From an uncultured Thermomicrobiales bacterium (GTDB taxonomy: Bacteria > Chloroflexota > Chloroflexia > Thermomicrobiales > UBA6265): a DNA stretch of 49,215 nucleotides. Position 1 is the first letter of the stretch, and the number at the start of each line of letters is the position of its first letter. A model generated the notes under the pieces. The model worked only from the letters and a program-made list of their open reading frames with translations, ran no database searches and was not told where the DNA came from. Shown piece by piece: positions 25,780-34,727 of this stretch. The position numbers and the translations under genes were made by a program. The stretch lies in assembly GCA_902806335.1 (NCBI GenBank), contig CADCWG010000316.1, positions 1 through 49,215 of the forward strand, given 5' to 3'.

Positions 25780-26829
25780 TCAGGCCGACCAGAAGCGGGG
25801 AACGAAGAGGCGCTCGAAGAGGTCCACGGCGTAGCGGTCGGTCATCGTCGCGACGAAGTCGGCCACCCGCCGCTCGACCGGCTCGTCGAAATCGGGGGGG
25901 CGAAGGTCGGCGGGCATCTCGTCGGGCCGGGCGAGGTAGTAGGCGAACAACTCGCGGACGACGTGCTGGGCGCGGAGCGTGTCGTCGCGACGATTGAGCG
26001 GACCGTAGACCCGATCGAAGAGGAACTCGCGCAGGGCGTCGGCGGCCGCACGGACCGTGTCCGAGACCCGCACCTCGCCAGGGTGCTGGTCGGTCGTCGA
26101 GTGGCCGATGACGTCGCGGACGAGGGTGTCGATCCGCTCGGCGTGGGAAGCGCCGAGGACCGCGTGGACCTCGTCCGGCACGTCTCGCTCGGCGACGAGC
26201 CCCGCGCGCAGGGCATCGTCCAGGTCGTGATTGATGTAGGCCAGCCCGTCGCTCAGCTTCACCACCTCGCCCTCGAGGGTGGTGGGGCCGGCGCCGAGCG
26301 AGACGGTGATGCCCTCGCGGCCCTTGGAGTGGTTGAGGATCCCGTCGCGAACCGGCTGGGTGAGGTTGAGCCCCTGACCGTCCTTCTCCAGCCGATCCAC
26401 CACGCGGAGGCTCTGCTCGTTGTGCCGGAACCCGGGCAGCATCTCGGCGAGGGCGCGCTCGCCGGCGTGCCCGAACGGCGTGTGGCCGAGGTCGTGGGCC
26501 AGGCCGATCGCCTCGATCAGGTCCTCGTTGAGCGCCAGGGCACGGCCGATGGTCCGCGCGATCTGGGTGACCTCGAGGGTATGGGTCAGCCGGGTCCGGT
26601 AGTGGTCCCCGGCCGGGGCGATGAAGACCTGGGTCTTGTGCATCAGGCGCCGAAAGCTCTTGGCGTGGATGACCCGGTCGCGGTCGCGCTGGAACTCGGT
26701 CCGCACGGCCGACGGTGCTTCCGGTCGCGCCCGTGCTGCCCCAGCACTCTTCGTTGCGGCGGGCGACAACATCTCCGACTCGCGCGCTTCGAGGGCGTGT
26801 CGTACGCTCGTCCCGGCGTTCACCGCCAT
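25780..26829 (-). CDS. dgt: Deoxyguanosinetriphosphate triphosphohydrolase-like protein
   Basis: A 349-residue HD-domain enzyme expected to hydrolyse dGTP (or other dNTPs) to the nucleoside and triphosphate. Motifs: FQRDRDRVIHAKSFRRL, HKTQVF, DHYRTRLTHTLEVTQIAR, and the HD metal site AIGLAHDLGHTPFGHAGE, followed by FRHNEQSLRV and DGLAYINHDLDDA. The length fits the type-2 subfamily. The first 40 residues are low in conservation, so the true start may be internal; ATG 26829 has a modest GGGGACC upstream. An extended -10 (TGTGATACT) lies on this strand about 100 bp upstream near 26935-26930. It precedes dnaG, so nucleotide pool and replication functions are paired. Confidence 0.92.
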   Translation of the reverse strand: MAVNAGTSVRHALEARESEMLSPAATKSAGAARARPEAPSAVRTEFQRDRDRVIHAKSFRRLMHKTQVFIAPAGDHYRTRLTHTLEVTQIARTIGRALALNEDLIEAIGLAHDLGHTPFGHAGERALAEMLPGFRHNEQSLRVVDRLEKDGQGLNLTQPVRDGILNHSKGREGITVSLGAGPTTLEGEVVKLSDGLAYINHDLDDALRAGLVAERDVPDEVHAVLGASHAERIDTLVRDVIGHSTTDQHPGEVRVSDTVRAAADALREFLFDRVYGPLNRRDDTLRAQHVVRELFAYYLARPDEMPADLRPPDFDEPVERRVADFVATMTDRYAVDLFERLFVPRFWSA

Positions 26830-27019
26830 CGGCGTTGGTCCCCGTCTCCGTGTCCGTGTCCGGTCGAGATGAGCCGCGGGGTCGTCACCGGGATCGCTCC
26901 CCAGAGGGGACGCGCCACCTTATGGCCACAGTATCACATGTACGGACGGTCGCTCCGCGCGGCGCGACGGGGCCCAGACGGTCGTCCTCCGTTTGGGGGC
27001 AGACGAGTCGCGCCTGGCG

Positions 27020-29320
27020 TCAGGACTCGCCGATGATGTCGAGGCGCGCGAAGCTCGCCATGAGGCGCTTCTTCCCGTGGCGTGGGAACTCGACCGCGAG
27101 CTCCTTGTCGTCGGGACGGTCGACGACTTCCGCGATCCGGCCCTCACCGAACTTGGCGTGGAAGACGCGCTGGCCGACGGCGAAGTCGGGGAGCGGCTCC
27201 GGCCGCGGAGGGGGAGCGGACTCCGGCATCGGCGAGGACCAACCGCCTCCGCTCCCGCCGCCGTCCCCGCGGACACGGTCGGCCAGCCGAGAACTGGTCG
27301 GGCGCCCGCCGAAGGAGCGGGTCAGGGTCTGCAGCGCGTCCTGGGGGATGCTGGCGAGGAAGCGCGAGGCGACGCCCGGCTGGTAGCGTCCGTAGACCTG
27401 GCGGCTACCGGCGTAGGTCAGGTAGAGGAGGCGCTCGGCCCGGGTGATGCCGACGTAGAAGAGGCGGCGCTCTTCCTCCATCGGCAGCGGGTCGTGGAAC
27501 TCGGCCTCGACCGCGCGCGAGATCGGCAGCAGCCCCTCCTCGACGCCAGCGATGAACACCACCGGGAACTCGAGCCCCTTCGCCGAGTGGAGGGTGATCA
27601 GCGTGACCTGGCCCCGGCCGTCGTCGGCCATCGTGTCCACGTCCGAGACAAGGGCGACCTGCTCGAGGTAGGTCGCGAGGGCCTCGCCGGGATCGACGAT
27701 GTCGTAGCGCTCGAGGTCCGCCCGGAGTTCGAGCACGTTGGCCCACCGCTGGAGGGCCTCCTCGGTCTCGTCGTCGAAGGCCGACCGGTACCCGGTCCGC
27801 TCCACGACCTCGTCGAAGAGGGCGGCGAGCGTCAGGTGACCTCTGGACTCGCGGAGCTGGGCGAGGGCCGCCCCCAGCCGCTGGCCCGCGGAGCGGGCGC
27901 TGCCGCTGACGGTCGGACCGCTATCCCCGCCGAGGGGCGGTGCCGAGCCGGGCACCAGCGCGACGAAGCCGTCGACCGTCGGCACGCCGCGCTCGGTCGC
28001 CCAGGCCCGGACGGCATCGAGCGCCTTCGGACCGATGCCTCGACCCACCGGGTGGTTCTCGATCAGGCGCTCGAGGCTGACGTCGTCCGCGGGGTTATGG
28101 AGCAGGCGCAGGACCGCGATGACGTCCTTGACCTCCTTGCGGTCGTAGAAGCGGACGCCCCCGACGATGCGGTACGGGATGTCGCTGGTCCGGAACGCCT
28201 CCTCCAGGACGCGGCTCTGGGCGGTGGTGCGGTACATCACGGCGATGTCGTTCCCCGAGCTGACCTGTCCCCGCATCAGGCGACGGATCTCGGAGACGAC
28301 GAAGGTCGCCTCGTGGTTCTGGTCGCTGAGCTCCCGGAGCACGACCGGGGAGCCTTCGGGGTTCTCCGTGCGCAGCTTGCGGTCGAGCCGCTGGCTGTTC
28401 TCGCGGATCACCCGGTCGGCGACCGCGACGATCCGGGCGGTCGAGCGGTAGTTGAGCTCGAGGTCGATGCGACGGGCGTCGGGATAGTCGCGCTCGAAGT
28501 CCAAGATGTTGCGGATGTCGGCCTGCCGCCAGCCGTAGATCGACTGGTCCGGATCGCCGACCACGAAGAGGTTGCGCCACTTCTGGGAGAGCGCCGAGAC
28601 GAGGACGTACTGGACCCGGTTGGTGTCCTGGTACTCGTCGACGAGGATGTAGCGGTAGCGCTCCTGGTACCGGGCGAGTACCCCCGGGCTCTCGTCGAAG
28701 AGGCGGATCGGCAGCGCCAGCAGGTCGTCGAAGTCGACGGCGTTGGCCTTCCGGAGCATGGACTGGTACCGACCGTAGATCCGGGCGATCACCTCGTCGT
28801 CGTGGGTCGCCGCCTCGGCCTGGGCCTCGCTCGGGGTCAGGAGCTGGCCCTTCGCCGCGGAGATCCGGGAGAGCGCGCGGCGGGGAGCGAGCTGCTTCGG
28901 GTCCTGCCCCGCGGCGGTGATGGCCGACTTGACCAGGGCGAGTTGATCGCTGTCGTCGTAGATCAGGAAGTTGGGGAGCAGCCCGAGCCGGTCGGCGACG
29001 GCGCCCGGGTTCTGGCGCAGGAAGCGGACACCGAGGCTGTGGAACGTGCCCATCACTAGGCCGGTGGCCGCGCCGCCGGTGATCAGACGGTCGACCCGCG
29101 CCCGCATCTCTCGGGCGGCCTTGTTGGTGAAAGTCACCGCCAGGATCTGGTCGGGAAGCACGTTACGTTCCTCGATCAGGTAGGCGATGCGGTGGGTGAG
29201 GACGCGGGTCTTCCCCGAGCCGGGACCGGCCACGACGAGGACCGGGCCCTCGGTCGTCTCCACCGCCTCGGCCTGGGCGGGATTGAGCCCGGCGAGGAGG
29301 GCGGACGCCTGCTCGACCAT
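27020..29320 (-). CDS. pcrA: ATP-dependent DNA helicase UvrD/PcrA
   Basis: A 766-residue SF1A 3'-5' helicase. Motif I is GPGSGKTRVLTHR, motif Ia AVTFTNKAAREM, motif II LVDEYQDTNRVQ, motif III GDPDQSIYGWRQA, motif IV LNYRST, motif V TLHSAKGLEFPVVF, and motif VI RLFYVGITRAE. The C-terminal about 60 residues, after a Gly/Ser/Pro linker, form a Tudor-like domain (VGQRVFHAKFGEG), as in PcrA proteins that bind RNA polymerase. Expected roles are nucleotide excision repair, conflict resolution and plasmid-type unwinding. ATG 29320 begins close to the conserved LNPAQ motif. Confidence 0.95.
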   Translation of the reverse strand: MVEQASALLAGLNPAQAEAVETTEGPVLVVAGPGSGKTRVLTHRIAYLIEERNVLPDQILAVTFTNKAAREMRARVDRLITGGAATGLVMGTFHSLGVRFLRQNPGAVADRLGLLPNFLIYDDSDQLALVKSAITAAGQDPKQLAPRRALSRISAAKGQLLTPSEAQAEAATHDDEVIARIYGRYQSMLRKANAVDFDDLLALPIRLFDESPGVLARYQERYRYILVDEYQDTNRVQYVLVSALSQKWRNLFVVGDPDQSIYGWRQADIRNILDFERDYPDARRIDLELNYRSTARIVAVADRVIRENSQRLDRKLRTENPEGSPVVLRELSDQNHEATFVVSEIRRLMRGQVSSGNDIAVMYRTTAQSRVLEEAFRTSDIPYRIVGGVRFYDRKEVKDVIAVLRLLHNPADDVSLERLIENHPVGRGIGPKALDAVRAWATERGVPTVDGFVALVPGSAPPLGGDSGPTVSGSARSAGQRLGAALAQLRESRGHLTLAALFDEVVERTGYRSAFDDETEEALQRWANVLELRADLERYDIVDPGEALATYLEQVALVSDVDTMADDGRGQVTLITLHSAKGLEFPVVFIAGVEEGLLPISRAVEAEFHDPLPMEEERRLFYVGITRAERLLYLTYAGSRQVYGRYQPGVASRFLASIPQDALQTLTRSFGGRPTSSRLADRVRGDGGGSGGGWSSPMPESAPPPRPEPLPDFAVGQRVFHAKFGEGRIAEVVDRPDDKELAVEFPRHGKKRLMASFARLDIIGES

Positions 29321-29527
29321 CGGGACCTCCGTCGGTATGGGGGCGGCCGGGGTCCGGGGAGAAGGCCGGCCGAACAGCGAGTGGACCGGACGAGTCTAGC
29401 ACCCGCCGTCGGTCGCCTATCCGACGGAACGGATCGGCGTGGATGAACGCCATCTTGTCGGTCGATGACCGTCAGGAGCCGGAGATGCCGAGCGGACTCC
29501 CATCGCGCCGACGGCGGCCGGCGACGT

Positions 29528-29557
29528 TTGACGATCCGGCGGGGGCGACGATAGACT
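29528..29557 (+). promoter_or_regulatory. Promoter of tRNA(CAT)/tilS
   Basis: TTGACG, an 18-bp spacer, then TAGACT, ending 16 bp before the tRNA. A good sigma-70 match that may also drive tilS-hpt. Confidence 0.7.
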
Positions 29558-29573
29558 TTCCCGCGTTGCCCGC

Positions 29574-29645
29574 GCCGACGTAGCTCAGCGGCAGAGCAAG
29601 GGACTCATAAGCCCTTGGCCGGTGGTTCGATTCCACCCGTCGGCA
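29574..29645 (+). tRNA. tRNA with CAT anticodon (Met, or Ile2)
   Basis: Acceptor GCCGACG/CGTCGGC, D-arm GCTC...GAGC with a short 7-nt loop, anticodon loop CTCATAA, T-arm GGTGG-TTCGATT-CCACC, discriminator A, CCA not encoded. The anticodon stem AGGGA/GCCCT has an A-G mismatch next to the loop. Elongator Met or lysidine-modified Ile2 both fit. Initiator identity is not indicated, since the anticodon stem lacks three consecutive G-C pairs adjacent to the loop. Confidence 0.9.
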
Positions 29646-29656
29646 CCCCAGATACG

Positions 29657-30826
29657 ATGCTTCCGCCCCGGTCCACAACCAAGCAGCGATCCACGCGGCC
29701 GGCCGCCCCGACCAACGGGGCGGCCGTTGTGCGTCCGAAGCCTACGCCTCGCGCGCCGCGCCCCGGCACCCTCGGCGTGGAGCAGCGTCTGCTCCTTCGG
29801 TGGCGTGCGCTGGGGCTGCCCCCGGGGACTCCTCTCGTGGTCGGGTTCTCGGGCGGGGCGGACTCGCTCGCGCTCGTCGTGGCGCTGGCACGCCTCGGGG
29901 GCCGGGGGCCGCGCGTCCTGGCGGTCCACGTCGACCATGGGCTGCGGCCGGGATCGGCGGCGGAGGCGCGGCGGGCGGGAGGAATCGCCGGGTCGCTCGG
30001 TGTGGCGTTCGAGGTGCGAACGCTGGAACCGGCCCTCGCGTCTCGGCACCCTGGGGTCGGGATCGAGGAAGCGGCCCGGCGGGAGCGCTACCGGGCGCTG
30101 GCCCAGGTTGCCGCGGTGGTCGCGGACCCGCCCGCGCTCGTGGTCACGGCACACCACCAGGACGACCAGGCCGAAACGGTCCTGCTCCACCTGCTCCGCG
30201 GGGCAGGTGTCCACGGCGCCGCCGCGATGGCGGAGCGTCGCGACCTCCTGGTGCCCTGGTGGTCTGCACCGCGGGAGACCGGATCCGGCACCCCGCCCAC
30301 CGTCACCACGCCCCTGCGCCTCTGGCGACCGCTGCTGGGCGAGCGCCGGTCCACGCTCGCCGCCTACCGCGCGGCGGTCGCGGCGGGAACGGAGCCGGTC
30401 GACGACGATTCGAACCGCGACCAACGGCTCGGCCGGAACGCGATTCGGCTCGGTGTCCTGCCGGCCCTGGAACGGCGGTGGCCGGGGGCAGTAGGGGCTC
30501 TTTCCCGGTACGCGGCGCTCGCGGCGGAGGACGACGCGCTGCTCGACACCCTGGCGGAGACCGCGATCCCGCCCGACGCGGCAGACAATGGCCTCCGGCT
30601 CGCCGATCTTCGGTGCCTCTCGCCGGCGCTGGCGCGGCGGGTCCTCCGCCGCTGGCTGACAGAACAGACCGGGGGCGCCGAGCTCCCCGCGGAGCGGGTG
30701 GACGCTGTGCTGAGCCTGGTGCGGAGCGGGCGGGGCGGCTGGCGACTCGAGATCGGCGGTAACTGGTCCGTGGCCGGCGCCGGCGGAGCCGTTCGCGTCG
30801 ATGGGCCGCCGACCTTCGGCCAGTGA
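29657..30826 (+). CDS. tilS: tRNA(Ile)-lysidine synthase
   Basis: An N-type ATP pyrophosphatase that modifies C34 of the CAU-anticodon tRNA-Ile2 to lysidine so that it reads AUA. The PP-loop SGGADS (within VVGFSGGADSLALVVAL), VDHGLRPGSAAEA, GVGIEEAARRERY, TAHHQDDQAETVLLHLLRG, and the downstream P-D-DSNRD and R-N-IR-LP-L motifs identify it. It is about 389 aa from ATG 29657. That start lies only 12 bp after the tRNA and has no good ribosome site. GTG 29729 and GTG 29774 are alternatives nearer the conserved domain. The C-terminal domain is short. It is followed by hpt and ftsH, the order seen in many bacteria. Confidence 0.92.
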   Translation: MLPPRSTTKQRSTRPAAPTNGAAVVRPKPTPRAPRPGTLGVEQRLLLRWRALGLPPGTPLVVGFSGGADSLALVVALARLGGRGPRVLAVHVDHGLRPGSAAEARRAGGIAGSLGVAFEVRTLEPALASRHPGVGIEEAARRERYRALAQVAAVVADPPALVVTAHHQDDQAETVLLHLLRGAGVHGAAAMAERRDLLVPWWSAPRETGSGTPPTVTTPLRLWRPLLGERRSTLAAYRAAVAAGTEPVDDDSNRDQRLGRNAIRLGVLPALERRWPGAVGALSRYAALAAEDDALLDTLAETAIPPDAADNGLRLADLRCLSPALARRVLRRWLTEQTGGAELPAERVDAVLSLVRSGRGGWRLEIGGNWSVAGAGGAVRVDGPPTFGQ

Positions 30827-31050
30827 CGAGCGACCTGGCGACGGACGCGCGACGCCACCGACGTCGGCTCTAGCGCTCCCGGGGTTGTCGACGGTTGTCG
30901 CGGTCCTCACCCCGATCTCGTCCCCGTCGATGTCCCGAGCGGGTCGACGGGTGGCCAGCGGGAACGGGCGGCCGACGGCGTGGCGGTCGGGCGGGTAGAC
31001 TCCCGCCCCGACGGACGGTCGGGCGGCCGCCGTGGCGAGGGGAGGCGACG

Positions 31051-31704
31051 TTGGAGAGCGCGGCGAGCGGGACGGCCGATGGGCGTGGCGGCAGTGTCGC
31101 GTCGGGTGCGGGCGACGGGGCGAGCGGACGACCGGTGAGCGCGGAGACGCGGGCGCGCGGGGTCGCGAAGGTCCTGATCGATGAGGCCGCGATCCGCGAG
31201 CGCATCGCCGCGCTCGCCGCCGAGCTCGACGCCTTCTACGGGGGGGCGACCGGCGACGACGCCCCGCTGATGGTCGGGGTGCTCACCGGCGCAGTGACCT
31301 TCATGACCGACCTAATGCGGGCGATGACGATCCCGCTGGCGGTCGACTTCATGGCCGTGTCGAGCTACGGCGCGAGCACGCGGTCCTCGGGCGTCGTCCG
31401 GATCCTGAAGGACCTCAACGAGGAGGTCGAGGGGCGTCGCATCCTAGTCGTCGAGGACATCGTCGACAGCGGGCTAACGCTCCAGTACCTGCTCGATGTG
31501 CTCCGGCGCCGCAACCCACGCGACCTCCGGGTCGTCGCTCTGCTCAAGAAGGACAAGCCGGACGCCGTGCCGGTCCAGGTCGACCGGATCGGCTTCGCGA
31601 TCCCCGACGAGTTCGTCGTCGGCTACGGGCTCGACTACGCCGGCCTCTACCGCAATCTCCCCTACGTGGCGGTGCTCGACCCCTCCGCGATCGAGGACGC
31701 GTAG
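31051..31704 (+). CDS. hpt: Hypoxanthine(-guanine) phosphoribosyltransferase
   Basis: A purine-salvage enzyme forming IMP/GMP from hypoxanthine or guanine plus PRPP. Motifs: VGVLTGAVTFMTDLMR, VDFMAVSSYG, VRILKDL, the PRPP loop VVEDIVDSGLTLQYLL, and LLKKDK. TTG at 31051 (217 aa) is proposed because GAGGGGAGG lies exactly 5 nt upstream. GTG at 31135 would give a standard 189-residue protein but lacks a ribosome site. The extra N-terminus is Gly/Ser/Ala-rich and probably disordered. It is located between tilS and ftsH, a conserved arrangement. Confidence 0.92.
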   Translation: MESAASGTADGRGGSVASGAGDGASGRPVSAETRARGVAKVLIDEAAIRERIAALAAELDAFYGGATGDDAPLMVGVLTGAVTFMTDLMRAMTIPLAVDFMAVSSYGASTRSSGVVRILKDLNEEVEGRRILVVEDIVDSGLTLQYLLDVLRRRNPRDLRVVALLKKDKPDAVPVQVDRIGFAIPDEFVVGYGLDYAGLYRNLPYVAVLDPSAIEDA

Positions 31705-31830
31705 GAGCTTCGTTCCCCTCCCAGCCGCCCACCCAACGACGTCGACCGTTCTGTGCGATGCGCCGGAGGTGTGTGCGGCCAGTCAATCCGCCGGGCTACC
31801 CCCGCCGGTCTTGCGCTGGGGAGCGCGGGG

Positions 31831-31836
31831 TATACT
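31831..31836 (+). promoter_or_regulatory. -10-like TATACT upstream of ftsH
   Basis: A perfect TATACT 74 bp before the ftsH start. The nearest TTG-type hexamer (TTGCGC, 31811) is only 14 bp away, so the -35 is unclear. Confidence 0.4.
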
Positions 31837-31909
31837 TCTAACCCCCGCGCCACCAGTGTGCCGTGCGCTCGTCGCGTGCGGGCTGGGGCCGTACCGGAGG
31901 TCTCTCTTG

Positions 31910-33895
31910 ATGGGCGATTCGAAGTGGCTGCGAAGCAGCTTCGTCTACGTCATCCTCGTCGTCGCCTTGATCGCCCTCTGGATCACGTTCGTCAACGGTG
32001 GTGACAACAGCCGCACGATCAGTTTCTCCCGCGTCGTCGAAGACGTAAAGGCCGGCGAGGTCAACGAGATCGTCCAGACCGAAGGCAGCCAGCACCTTCA
32101 GGTCGACTACAAGGAGGGCCCCAGCGCCACCAGCCGCCTCCCGCCCGAGACCGACATCTACGGCGCGCTCCGGGACTACGGCGTCGACCTCGGCGCCAAC
32201 CCCACGCCGGTGCAGATCGACGTCGACCCCGCGAGCCGCTGGGGCGGGTTCCTCCGCGCGATCGGCTTCCTGCTGCCGACCCTCGTCCTGATCGGCATCT
32301 TCGTCTTCATGATGCGGCAGGCCCAGGGCAGCAACAGCCAGGCGATGTCGTTCGGCAAGAGCCGGGCGCGTCTCTTCACCGGCAACAAGCCGTCGGTCAC
32401 CTTTGCTGACGTCGCCGGCGTCGAGGAGGCGAAGGAGGAACTCGTCGAGGTCGTCGAGTTCCTCAAGTACCCGGACAAGTTCGCGTCCCTTGGCGCCCGG
32501 ATCCCGCGCGGCGTCCTGCTCGTCGGCCCGCCGGGCACGGGCAAGACGCTGCTCTCGCGGGCGGTGGCCGGCGAGGCGGGGGTCCCGTTCTTCAGCATCT
32601 CCGGCTCCGAGTTCGTCGAGATGTTCGTCGGCGTCGGCGCCAGCCGGGTCCGCGACCTCTTCGACCAGGCGAAGCGCAACGCGCCGTGCATCGTCTTCGT
32701 CGACGAGATCGACGCGGTCGGCCGCCAGCGCGGTGCCGGGCTCGGCGGCAGCCACGACGAGCGCGAGCAGACGCTCAACCAGATCCTGGTCGAGATGGAC
32801 GGCTTCGACAGCAGCACCAACGTGATCGTCATCGCGGCCACGAACCGGCCGGATGTGCTCGACCCCGCGCTGCTGCGCCCCGGCCGCTTCGACCGCCAGG
32901 TGATCCTGGACCGGCCCGACATCGCCGGCCGGCGGGCGATCCTCGAGGTCCACTCTCGCGGCAAGCCGCTCGAGGAGGGCGTCTCGATCGAGAATCTGGC
33001 GCGGCAGACGTCGGGGTTCTCCGGGGCGGACCTGGAGAACCTGGTCAACGAGGCGGCGATCCTCGCCGCCCGGCGGAACAAGAAGACCGTCGGCCGCGAC
33101 GAGATGACCGAGGCGATCGACCGCGTGCTGGCCGGGCCGCAGCGGAAGAGCCGGGTGATCTCCGAGCGTGAGCGGCTGATGACCGCCTACCACGAGGCGG
33201 GGCACGCGCTCGTCGCCCGGATGCTGCCGAACTCGGACCCGGTGCGGAAGGTGTCGATCGTCGCCCGTGGGATGATGGGCGGCTACACCCGGGTCGTTCC
33301 CGACGAGGACCGGCTCTTCATGACCAAGGCCCAGTTCGAGGACCGGCTCGCGGTCTTCATGGCCGGCCACGTCGCGGAGATGATGGTCTTCGAGGAGCAG
33401 TCGACCGGCGCCAGCAACGACATCGAGCAGGCGACCGCGATCGCGCGGCGGATGGTCACCGAGTTCGGGATGAGCCGGAACCTCGGCCCGCTCGCCTTCG
33501 GCAAGAAGGACGAACTGGTCTTCCTCGGCCGGGAGATCAGCGAGCAGCGGAACTACAGCGACGAGGTGGCCTTCCAGATCGACCAGGAGATCCGTGGCCT
33601 GATCGAGCGGGCCCACCAGCGGGCGAAGGACGTCCTCACGGACCAGGCCGACAAGCTGGAAGGGATCGCCCAGCTCCTGATCCGCCAGGAGACGATCGAG
33701 GGCGACGAGATGGAGGCGCTCTTCGACCTGCCGCGCCCGACGCCGAACCTGGTCGGCCCTCCCACGGGTCGGCCCGCCGCCCGGCTACGCGATGCGGCTG
33801 CCCAGGCGCTGCCGGTCGAGCCGCGACCCGTGGAGCGCGACAATCCGAACCCGGCCGGTGGGTTCGGGAATCTGAACCCCCAGCCCGCGGACTGA
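31910..33895 (+). CDS. ftsH: ATP-dependent zinc metalloprotease FtsH
   Basis: A 661-residue membrane-anchored AAA+ protease. Two transmembrane segments (about residues 11-28 and 114-134) flank a periplasm-facing domain. Walker A GPPGTGKT is at 206-213, Walker B is [14 protein letters not shown], and the second region of homology is [21 protein letters not shown]. The M41 zinc site H428-E-A-G-H432 sits in YHEAGHAL, and the late Asp is expected in the [11 protein letters not shown] region. It degrades unassembled membrane proteins and regulators. ATG 31910 has CCGGAGG at a 9-nt spacing. The C-terminal 60 residues are Pro/Asn-rich and variable. A strong terminator follows. Confidence 0.97.
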   Translation: MGDSKWLRSSFVYVILVVALIALWITFVNGGDNSRTISFSRVVEDVKAGEVNEIVQTEGSQHLQVDYKEGPSATSRLPPETDIYGALRDYGVDLGANPTPVQIDVDPASRWGGFLRAIGFLLPTLVLIGIFVFMMRQAQGSNSQAMSFGKSRARLFTGNKPSVTFADVAGVEEAKEELVEVVEFLKYPDKFASLGARIPRGVLLVGPPGTGKTLLSRAVAGEAGVPFFSISGSEFVEMFVGVGASRVRDLFDQAKRNAPCIVFVDEIDAVGRQRGAGLGGSHDEREQTLNQILVEMDGFDSSTNVIVIAATNRPDVLDPALLRPGRFDRQVILDRPDIAGRRAILEVHSRGKPLEEGVSIENLARQTSGFSGADLENLVNEAAILAARRNKKTVGRDEMTEAIDRVLAGPQRKSRVISERERLMTAYHEAGHALVARMLPNSDPVRKVSIVARGMMGGYTRVVPDEDRLFMTKAQFEDRLAVFMAGHVAEMMVFEEQSTGASNDIEQATAIARRMVTEFGMSRNLGPLAFGKKDELVFLGREISEQRNYSDEVAFQIDQEIRGLIERAHQRAKDVLTDQADKLEGIAQLLIRQETIEGDEMEALFDLPRPTPNLVGPPTGRPAARLRDAAAQALPVEPRPVERDNPNPAGGFGNLNPQPAD

Positions 33896-33929
33896 CGATT
33901 CGGTCCGGTCGGCAGTGCTCGTCCAGCGA

Positions 33930-33960
33930 GAGGGCCCCTCCGCATGCGGAGGGGCTCTTT
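33930..33960 (+). terminator. Terminator of ftsH
   Basis: A 22-bp perfect palindrome at 33934-33955 (arms GCCCCTCCGCA and its complement), extended by imperfect pairs and followed by CTCTTT. It lies 35 bp after the ftsH stop. Confidence 0.8.
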
Positions 33961-34220
33961 GCTCTACCTCTGCTCCGTCTATGCGGTGCGAGAAGGCAAG
34001 GGCCGGCGGGCCGGGGCACCGTCATCGGATTCCCCGCCGTGCGGTGACGTGCCATAACGCGTCCCGTCGCATGTGCGACGAGGTCACGGCTGGCGAACTG
34101 GCCCGGCCGCTCACACCGAATGCGGCTGGTCGGTGTAGGTGTTGACGAGGCCGTTGACCAGACCCGCCCGCGACGAGCCGCCGGGTAGGTCTCTAGTCCC
34201 GGTCAACACGGCGGTAGCCC

Positions 34221-34240
34221 CGCCAGGCGAAGCGCCTGCG
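34221..34240 (+). repeat. Module B hairpin of the dispersed repeat (solo)
   Basis: CAGGCG-AAG-CGCCTG (34224-34238) keeps the AAG loop of copy 1. One G-C pair is replaced by A-T on both arms, so the stem is preserved. Confidence 0.5.
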
Positions 34241-34405
34241 TTCACCTCGATACGGATGCACCAGCGACGGACCGTCTCGGTCATTCGACGACGATCGCTG
34301 TAGTCGCACAGCTCGGCTCGGCGATCGGGCGGGCGCGGGCATGGTCCGGGCCCCCGGGCGGCGTGTGGCAGCATAGGGACACGCCCGAGAACGGCCGGGA
34401 GACAC

Positions 34406-34438
34406 CGACGCCCCGGCTCGGTTCGAGCCGGGGCGTCG
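34406..34438 (-). terminator. Hairpin downstream of tRNA-Ala(TGC)
   Basis: Perfect 15-bp stem with a 3-nt loop (GTT on the plus strand), 9 bp beyond the tRNA 3' end on the minus strand. It has no T-tract but very high stability. Confidence 0.7.
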
Positions 34439-34446
34439 CCGCCGGG

Positions 34447-34519
34447 TGGAGGCTGGGGGACTCGAACCCCCGACCTCAACAATGCAAATGTCGCGCTCTT
34501 CCAGCTGAGCTAAGCCCCC
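34447..34519 (-). tRNA. tRNA-Ala(TGC)
   Basis: Acceptor GGGGGCT/AGCCTCC with the G3-T70 wobble that marks alanine tRNAs; anticodon stem CGACA/TGTTG and loop TTTGCAT (anticodon TGC); T-loop TTCGAGT; CCA not encoded. A minus-strand TATACT at 34538-34533 gives it its own -10. Confidence 0.96.
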
Positions 34520-34563
34520 GCGCAGCACCGCCAGTATACCGCGTCGGGCTCCGCCAACGAGAA

Positions 34564-34583
34564 ACCCGGCCGATTGGCCGGGT
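34564..34583 (-). terminator. Terminator between the tRNA-Ala genes
   Basis: Minus-strand ACCCGGCC-AATC-GGCCGGGT, an 8-bp stem followed by TTCTC, 30 bp after tRNA-Ala(CGC). Confidence 0.7.
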
Positions 34584-34612
34584 GGTCGTCGGTTCGTGAT
34601 CTGTCCGGGCGG

Positions 34613-34685
34613 TGGAGGCTGGGGGACTCGAACCCCCGACCTCTACAGTGCGATTGTAGCGCTCTTCCAGCTGAGCTAAGCCCCC
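34613..34685 (-). tRNA. tRNA-Ala(CGC)
   Basis: Same acceptor, D- and T-arms as the neighbouring tRNA-Ala(TGC), including G3-T70. The anticodon arm is CTACA/TGTAG with loop ATCGCAC (anticodon CGC). CCA is not encoded. Confidence 0.96.
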
Positions 34686-34698
34686 GCAGGACGACGGG

Positions 34699-34727
34699 AG
34701 TATAGGGGTGGCACCGCCGGCCGTCAA
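34699..34727 (-). promoter_or_regulatory. Promoter of tRNA-Ala(CGC)
   Basis: On the minus strand TTGACG, a 17-bp spacer, then TATACT, ending 13 bp before the tRNA. This is the best sigma-70 match in the window. Confidence 0.85.

Larger units (their letters stand above)
33961..34446. other. Gene-free region between ftsH and tRNA-Ala
   Basis: About 490 bp. It contains a module B hairpin of the dispersed repeat and the hairpin at 34406-34438. A 57-codon open frame at 34111-34284 (minus) has no supporting features. Confidence 0.55.

Noticed and set aside
34111-34284. 57-codon minus-strand frame between ftsH and tRNA-Ala
   Set aside because: It runs through the module B repeat, has no ribosome site and no recognisable domain.
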